From contig NZ_JAAIIH010000006.1 of the NCBI RefSeq assembly GCF_012932365.1, positions 55,933 to 119,932 on the forward strand: a stretch of DNA of 64,000 nucleotides, written 5' to 3'. The notes below the pieces were generated by a model that was not told where the DNA came from, ran no database searches, and saw nothing but the letters and a program-made list of their open reading frames with translations. The first letter of the stretch is position 1; each line of letters starts with the position of its first letter. Of this stretch, positions 58,839 through 64,000 are shown one piece after another. Position numbers and translations under genes: made by a program. This stretch comes from Bifidobacterium moraviense. Its GTDB lineage: Bacteria; Actinomycetota; Actinomycetes; Actinomycetales; Bifidobacteriaceae.

Positions 58839-61800
58839 GCACATTCGCGAACACGACTTCGTCCGCGACGGCCGCGTCCGCGGCGTCCGCGGACGGTCCC
58901 GGTGCCGCGGCCGCATCCGCCGCCGCGCCGCAGTTCGTCCCCTCCCCGGAGCAGGCCGCGGTGCTCGGAGCCCCGACGGACGCGGACGTGCTCGTGGTGG
59001 CCGGCGCGGGATCCGGCAAGACCTTCACTATGACGCGCCGCATCATCGCGCTCACCGAGCATCACGTGCCCCCGGAGCGCATCCTCGGCCTCACCTTCAC
59101 CAGAAAGGCCGCCGCGGAGCTGCTCTCCCGCGTCTGCGCGGCCATGCCGGACGGCATCTTCAAGCCCGAGGTGAGCACGTACGACGCCTTCTTCCAGTCG
59201 ATCGTGCGCCAGTACGGCCTGCTCGTGGGATTCGACCGCAACACGCAGCCGCTGAGCGAGGCCGGGGCGCTGCAGCTCGCCGCCGACGTGGTCGGCCGGC
59301 ACATGGACCTCGTCTCGGGGCGGGACATGGGCTCGTTCTCCTCGCTCGTGGGCGCCGTGCACGGCCTGAGCAACGCCATCTCCGGCTCCATGATCGGACG
59401 GGAATGCACCACGATGGAACAGGCCATCGCGCGCGTGAGGACATGGGACCGGGCGTTCGCCGCGCGGCTCGACGCGGCCATCGGCCAGGAGACCGTCCCC
59501 GAAGCGCCCCTGAAGCTCCCGACCAGGCCCAGAGGCAAGAAGGACATCGAACGCAGGACCGAGCAGTGGATGCGGGACAGCGAACCCATCCTGCACGCCA
59601 ACTGCGTGTTCAACGTGGCGTCGCTGCGCGACGTGGCCCGCGACCGCGACGTGCTGCTTGCCATGGTGGAGGACTACGTGCAGGCCAAGCGGAAGCTGAA
59701 CATGGCGGAGTTCAGCGACTTCACCGTGGCGGCGTACCAGCTGGTCACCCGGTTCCCGTCCATCGGCTACGAGTACCGGCGCCGGTACAGCCACGTGCTG
59801 CTGGACGAGTACCAGGACACCTCCACCACGCAGGCCATGCTGCTCGCGGCGATCTTCCACGCGGACGGGCGCGACCGTTCGGCCGTGAGCGCCGTGGGAG
59901 ACCCGTTCCAGTCGATCTACGCCTGGCGCGGCGCCAGCCCGGGCGCGTTCCGCATGTTCCAGCGCGACTTCGGCCTCGATCCGGCGGAAAGGCCCCGCAC
60001 GCTCAGCGTCACCCGACGCAACGCGCGCATCGTGCTGGCCGCCGCCAACAACCTCACCCTGCCGCTGCGCCGCATGCCGCGCCGGCCCGGTAGCTCGCTC
60101 CTGCGCGAGGTGGACGTCCCCGCGCTCAGCACCCTGCCCGGCAAAGAGGAAGGCACCCTCGGCGTGCTCGGCTACCAGACGCTCGGCCAGGAGATCGACG
60201 GCGTGACGCGCTTCGTCCGGCACGAGCGTGCCGCGGGCCGGTCCGTGGCGGTGCTGTTCAGATCCAAGCTGAACATGCCGCTGTTCCGCGACGCCTTCGA
60301 GGCGGCGGGACTGACCACGCTCGTCGTGGGGCATTCGGCCCTGCTGGAGCGCGCGGAGGTGCGTGACGTGCTCGCGCTGCTGCACGTGGCGGGCGACCAC
60401 ACGGACGCGAAGTCGCTGATGCGTCTGCTGGCCACGCCCCGCTACGCGATGGGCGCCGAGGATCTGGCGGCCCTCGCCGGGATGGCGGAGGACCTCAACG
60501 TCGAATACCGGTTCCGCGCCCTCGTCCAGGCCGGGCTGGCCCAGGCGGACGCGCCGAGAAAGACATGGGCGGACGCCGTCGCCGCGCACCGCGACAAGGT
60601 GGCGAACGCCGTCTTCCTGCCGGACCTGCTGATGCGCGCCGATCTGCCCGACCTGCTGCGCCGCGCCGGAACGGTGAGCGGGCCGGGCGCGGACGCCGCG
60701 GTACGGGCCGGCGCCGCGCTGCGCGAGGTGCGGCGGACCGTGGGCCGGCCGCTCGTCCAGACCGTCCGTGCGGCGGTGAACGCGCTGGACCTCGACATCG
60801 ACGCCGTCGTCGCCCAGTCGATCGCCCACCCGGACGTCCCCGTGCGCCCCGCACTGGCGCACGCGCCCACGGACGCGGTCGTCGGGCTGGTGGACACCTA
60901 CGTGCAGGAGATCGCCGAAGGCGCCAACGCCAGTCTGAGCGGCTTCATGACATGGGTTGACGCGCTGCGCGACGTCCCGGAGGAATCCCAGGGCGTGCCC
61001 GACGTGGCCGCCGACGTGACGCTCATGTCCATCCACCAGTCCAAGGGACTGGAATGGGACGCGGTGGCCGTGGTGGGACTGTCCAGATCGACGTTCCCCA
61101 GCGGCATCGGCGACGGCCTCACCGTCACGCCGGACGAATCGCACCCGGGGAATCTGGACGCGGACGGACGCTGGACGCCGCCCGAATACCGGGAGAAGGC
61201 CCGCACCTGGCTCACCAATCCGGCGGACGTGCCGGTGCCCATGCGCGTGGACGCCGGCATCCTGCCCCGATTCCCGAGAGACGCCGCGCCCGGCGCCGAC
61301 CCCGTCGAGGCGCTCGACGCGCTGGACGACGTGGAAGGCATCGACGACGAGGTGTTCGGCACCATCCGCGAGGTCCCCGAATTCAACGGCGACGATCCCG
61401 ACGGGGCGGACCACTGGGCGCTCACGCAGTGCGAGGAATACGGGCGGCGGCTGCACGCCGACGAACGCCGCCTCGCCTATGTGGCGCTGACCCGCGCACG
61501 CACCGACGTGCTGCTCACGTTCAGCGCGGGGAAGTCGCTCAGCCGTGACCCGTCCGACGGCGGCGCGCCCGCCAAGCCGCTCGACCCGGAGAAGACGGCG
61601 TCGAACTTCTGGCTGGAGGTACACGATTCGCTGCACGGCATGCCGGGCATCGTCGTACCGGGACGCGCCGCCGCGGAGACGGCACCCGAAGCGGCGGCCG
61701 CCGCAGCCAGAAGCGACGACACTGCCGAGACCGCGGCCGTCGTCCCCGATCCGCCCGCGGGATACTTCGTGGGCGACGACGCCGCGTCCCTCGAGGAGGA

Positions 61801-63040
61801 CGTGGTGGAGACGGCCTGGCGCGAGCCGCTGCCGCGCCGATCCGCGGCGGAGACGCTGCCGTGGCCGGCCGAGATGTCCGAACGGGTGAGGCGCGTGCTC
61901 AACGACAGCGCGGACATCGTGCGCCGATGCATCGAACGGGACAACGTCACGCCGGCGGAACCCGGCGCGGCCGCGGAGGAACGCATTGCGGGGGAGAACA
62001 CTGCGGAGAAGAACGCCGCGGAGGACTCGCTGCTGCTGCGTGCACGGCTGCTGTGCGCCGACCCCGATCTCATGGCGGAACTGAACGAGGGACGTCGGAC
62101 GGGCCGCCAAACGGACGCGGACGCCTTCGGTCCAGAAGGCGCCGCGCGCTCCTTCGACGACGCGGTCCGCGAACGCGCCCTGCATCTGAGCGCGGGCAGG
62201 CGGCGCAACGTCACGGCGCTGCAGGCGCTCGACGGGCACATGTCCGAACGGGAGGTCCGCGAATACTGGCGCGGCATCGTACGCCCCATCCCGCGCGTCG
62301 CCTCGCCGGCGGCGGAGACGGGAACGCGCTTCCACGCGTGGGCCGAACGCCTGCTCAGCCGGCGCATGACCCCCGAGCTGGTCGACCTGCCGCAGCCGGA
62401 ACCGGAATCCGACGTGCTGGGCGTCTGGCAGCGGCGGCTGCTCGACTCGCCGTGGGCGCGTCGCACGCCGGCGTGGGCGGAACGGCAGATCGTGGCCAGC
62501 ATCCCCGAACTCGGCGGCATGATCGTGGACGGCAAGCTCGACGCCGTCTTCTACGGGCCACTGGACGACAGTGCGCATAGCGGCATCGACGCGCGGAACA
62601 CCGACGTGCATGACAACGCCATCACGCCGACCGACGCCGCCACAGCGCGCAATCCCGCACCGAACGACCCTCCGCGCTACACCATCGTCGACTGGAAGAC
62701 CGGCCGTCGCCCGCGCACGCAGGAGGACGTCGCGCACCGGCTCGCGCAGCTCGACCTGTACCGGCTGCTCCTAGCGCGCATCGAGGGCGTCCCCATCGAG
62801 TCCATCGACGCCGCGCTGTACTACGTGTCCGAGGCCGACCCGGGCCGTCGGCTCATCCCGGCCGAGCGCAAGAGCGAGGCGGACATCCTCGACCGGCTCC
62901 GCCGCGGCATCGTCCCGCAGTCGGAGCCCGAGGATCCCGAAGAACCCGAAGAACTCGAAGAGGAGGCTTCCACGGATCCCGAGGACCCCGAGGAGGAGAC
63001 ACCCCTGCCTACGCCCGCGCCGTCTACGCCCGCCTGCTAG
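58835..63040 (+). CDS. adnB: UvrD-like helicase/RecB-like nuclease, AdnB-type
   Basis: A 1401-residue protein, the likely lead motor of the pair. Residues 1-32 are an Ala/Ser-rich, probably disordered head. SF1 helicase motifs are complete: FVPSPEQAAVLGAP (Q motif), AGAGSGKT (56-63), GLTFTRKAAAEL, LLDEYQDTSTTQ, VGDPFQSIYAWRGAS, LMSIHQSKGLEWDAV and RLAYVALTRARTDVLL. The nuclease follows at about 1220-1320 (MIVDGKLDAVFYG; IVDWKTGRRP with D1286 and K1288). Together with the preceding gene it should unwind and resect broken DNA ends for RecA. The last 35 residues are a Glu/Pro repeat (PEDPEEPEELEEE). It is translationally coupled to the upstream gene by a 4-base overlap. Confidence 0.88.
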   Translation: MSTFANTTSSATAASAASADGPGAAAASAAAPQFVPSPEQAAVLGAPTDADVLVVAGAGSGKTFTMTRRIIALTEHHVPPERILGLTFTRKAAAELLSRVCAAMPDGIFKPEVSTYDAFFQSIVRQYGLLVGFDRNTQPLSEAGALQLAADVVGRHMDLVSGRDMGSFSSLVGAVHGLSNAISGSMIGRECTTMEQAIARVRTWDRAFAARLDAAIGQETVPEAPLKLPTRPRGKKDIERRTEQWMRDSEPILHANCVFNVASLRDVARDRDVLLAMVEDYVQAKRKLNMAEFSDFTVAAYQLVTRFPSIGYEYRRRYSHVLLDEYQDTSTTQAMLLAAIFHADGRDRSAVSAVGDPFQSIYAWRGASPGAFRMFQRDFGLDPAERPRTLSVTRRNARIVLAAANNLTLPLRRMPRRPGSSLLREVDVPALSTLPGKEEGTLGVLGYQTLGQEIDGVTRFVRHERAAGRSVAVLFRSKLNMPLFRDAFEAAGLTTLVVGHSALLERAEVRDVLALLHVAGDHTDAKSLMRLLATPRYAMGAEDLAALAGMAEDLNVEYRFRALVQAGLAQADAPRKTWADAVAAHRDKVANAVFLPDLLMRADLPDLLRRAGTVSGPGADAAVRAGAALREVRRTVGRPLVQTVRAAVNALDLDIDAVVAQSIAHPDVPVRPALAHAPTDAVVGLVDTYVQEIAEGANASLSGFMTWVDALRDVPEESQGVPDVAADVTLMSIHQSKGLEWDAVAVVGLSRSTFPSGIGDGLTVTPDESHPGNLDADGRWTPPEYREKARTWLTNPADVPVPMRVDAGILPRFPRDAAPGADPVEALDALDDVEGIDDEVFGTIREVPEFNGDDPDGADHWALTQCEEYGRRLHADERRLAYVALTRARTDVLLTFSAGKSLSRDPSDGGAPAKPLDPEKTASNFWLEVHDSLHGMPGIVVPGRAAAETAPEAAAAAARSDDTAETAAVVPDPPAGYFVGDDAASLEEDVVETAWREPLPRRSAAETLPWPAEMSERVRRVLNDSADIVRRCIERDNVTPAEPGAAAEERIAGENTAEKNAAEDSLLLRARLLCADPDLMAELNEGRRTGRQTDADAFGPEGAARSFDDAVRERALHLSAGRRRNVTALQALDGHMSEREVREYWRGIVRPIPRVASPAAETGTRFHAWAERLLSRRMTPELVDLPQPEPESDVLGVWQRRLLDSPWARRTPAWAERQIVASIPELGGMIVDGKLDAVFYGPLDDSAHSGIDARNTDVHDNAITPTDAATARNPAPNDPPRYTIVDWKTGRRPRTQEDVAHRLAQLDLYRLLLARIEGVPIESIDAALYYVSEADPGRRLIPAERKSEADILDRLRRGIVPQSEPEDPEEPEELEEEASTDPEDPEEETPLPTPAPSTPAC

Positions 63041-63093
63041 CATCAGTGAGTCCTCCCCTAGGGCCGCACACAGACACCAAAGGAGCAATCATC

Positions 63094-63944
63094 ATGTGCG
63101 CCGCACTTGCCGCATCGCAGGCAGACGCAGACCACCGACTCGCGGACAGCAGACCCATGGGCAGCAGGTCCACGGGCAACGGGCCCGACGTCGGGTACCG
63201 TCCCCTCGAGCGCAGCGACATCAGCACCATCGTCCGGGCGTTCGACGACATGTGGGGCAACTGGGGGCCCACGGCCGGCCACCCCGAATCGGCGCTGCTC
63301 TCGCGCCACTTCGTCCTGCACTATCTGGAACACGCCACGCGCGGCGACGTCGCCGTGGACGGGGACGGCCGCTTCCTCGGCGTCACGATCGCGCGCGTGA
63401 CGGGGCAGCCCGTCCTGTTCCGCGACGTCACCGCCGAGCTCGAGCGCGTCGACGCCGAACTGCGCACCACGCCATTGGGCGCCGCCGGCCTGCGCGAGAC
63501 GCTGCACTGGCACGATCTGGAGCACGCCATGGCGCACGACGTGGGCATCGACACGGGCGCGCAGGCCGAACTGTGCCTCTTCCTCGTGGCTGGGGCGGCG
63601 CGCGGCCGCGGCGTGGGCGGCACGCTGTGGCGTCGGCTGCTCGCCCACTTCGCCGGCAGCGGCGTGACGCGCTACTACCTGCACACCGACTCCAGCTGCG
63701 ACGTGGGCTTCTACCGGCACAAGGGTCTCGCGTGCATCGCGGAACGCTACGCCAAGGACCATCCGGAAGACAACGTGTTCGGCGACGCTCCGATGGACGA
63801 CATCTTCATCTACGCCGGAGACCTGCCCGCGAACGGTCCCGCCGGCGATCCGCCCGCGCGCGCCGATCTGCCCACACGCGCCGACCTGCCCGCGCACGCC
63901 GCGCACACCGACCTGCCCGCGCGCGGGCGGATCGCCGGCGGTAC
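63094..63944 (+). CDS. GNAT-family N-acetyltransferase, cut off by the contig end
   Basis: Open from ATG 63094 (AAAGGAG at 63079-63085 upstream) to the end of genomic sequence, without a stop. The acetyl-CoA motif is LFLVAGAARGRGVGGTLWRRLLAHF near residues 163-187, followed by YYLHTDSSCDVGFYRHKGL, the usual end of the fold. The substrate is unknown. After the domain, residues 243-277 repeat DLPA/DLPT units (PARADLPTRADLPA), an unusual tail. The frame continues formally to 64000, but bases from 63945 match a sequencing adapter, so those codons are not real and the true C-terminus is missing. TAGCAT at 63038-63043, over the adnB stop, may be its -10. Confidence 0.8.
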
Positions 63945-64000
63945 CTGGCTCCTATACACCTCTCCCAGCCCCCGAGACCCACCATTGCCTCGTATGCCGT
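63945..64000 (+). other. Illumina Nextera i7 adapter sequence (assembly artefact)
   Basis: 63945-63978 matches the 34-nt Nextera transposase/read-2 adapter at 29 positions, including TATACAC and the terminal CGAGAC. Exactly 8 bases follow (63979-63986, the index position). Then 63987-64000 matches the start of the P7 segment (CTCGTATGCCGT) at 12 of 14 bases. The order and spacing are those of adapter read-through, with sequencing errors. This part is not genomic. Confidence 0.93.

Overview
The window looks like chromosomal DNA of a Bifidobacterium. It is GC-rich with strong G/C third-position bias. It carries a DeoR-galT-galK Leloir operon, an actinobacterial pair of helicase-nuclease genes, a short MutY, a lipoate ligase plus GcvH, and a five-gene kinase/FN3/MoxR/DUF58/transglutaminase cluster matching what has been described in bifidobacteria as the PFNA cluster. 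Genus assignment is by gene content and recalled family knowledge; no search was run. No tRNA, rRNA, CRISPR, IS element or prophage was seen.

Layout. 1-7440: tail of an unknown gene, NudC, an L,D-transpeptidase, GcvH, an App1-like phosphatase and oligopeptidase B. 7441-18078: LeuB, lipoate ligase (minus), a Crp-family regulator, a class A PBP, an Old Yellow Enzyme with an acidic head, a dihydroorotate dehydrogenase (minus) and a polyprenol-phosphate glycosyltransferase. 18480-21845: galactose operon with its own DeoR regulator. 22232-28044: a drug-type MFS exporter behind a strong leader hairpin, a repeat-filled gap, an MHS-type symporter (minus), and the UPF0237/UPF0210 pair. 28435-33197: a membrane protein with a zinc ribbon, TrmL (minus), MutY and a small membrane-anchored protein. 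33246-41326: rpoB-rpoC with a near-consensus promoter and a distal hairpin. 41229-54469 (minus): Ser/Thr kinase, giant Ig/FN3 surface protein, MoxR ATPase, DUF58 protein and transglutaminase-like protein, the last four joined by short overlaps. 54576-63040: adnA-adnB-like operon with a LexA-type box. 63094 onward: a GNAT gene cut off by sequence that matches an Illumina Nextera i7 adapter, so the window ends at an assembly artefact rather than in genome.

How genes work together. The transpeptidase and PBP build peptidoglycan. GcvH is a likely acceptor for the lipoate ligase. DeoR, GalT and GalK form one transcription unit for galactose use. The kinase cluster probably couples an intracellular phosphorylation signal to a large surface protein, with MoxR/DUF58/transglutaminase-like proteins as assembly or maturation partners. 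AdnA/AdnB-like proteins would resect double-strand breaks.

The most striking non-coding signal is the density of short repeats between genes: a double-hairpin element in two gaps, a roughly 100-bp palindrome with a diverged relative elsewhere, a gap full of 18-20 bp inverted repeats, and five tandem arrays (26, about 29, 51, 54 and about 62 bp units), several growing out of terminators. Many genes appear leaderless, with a -10 hexamer 6-9 nt before the start codon.
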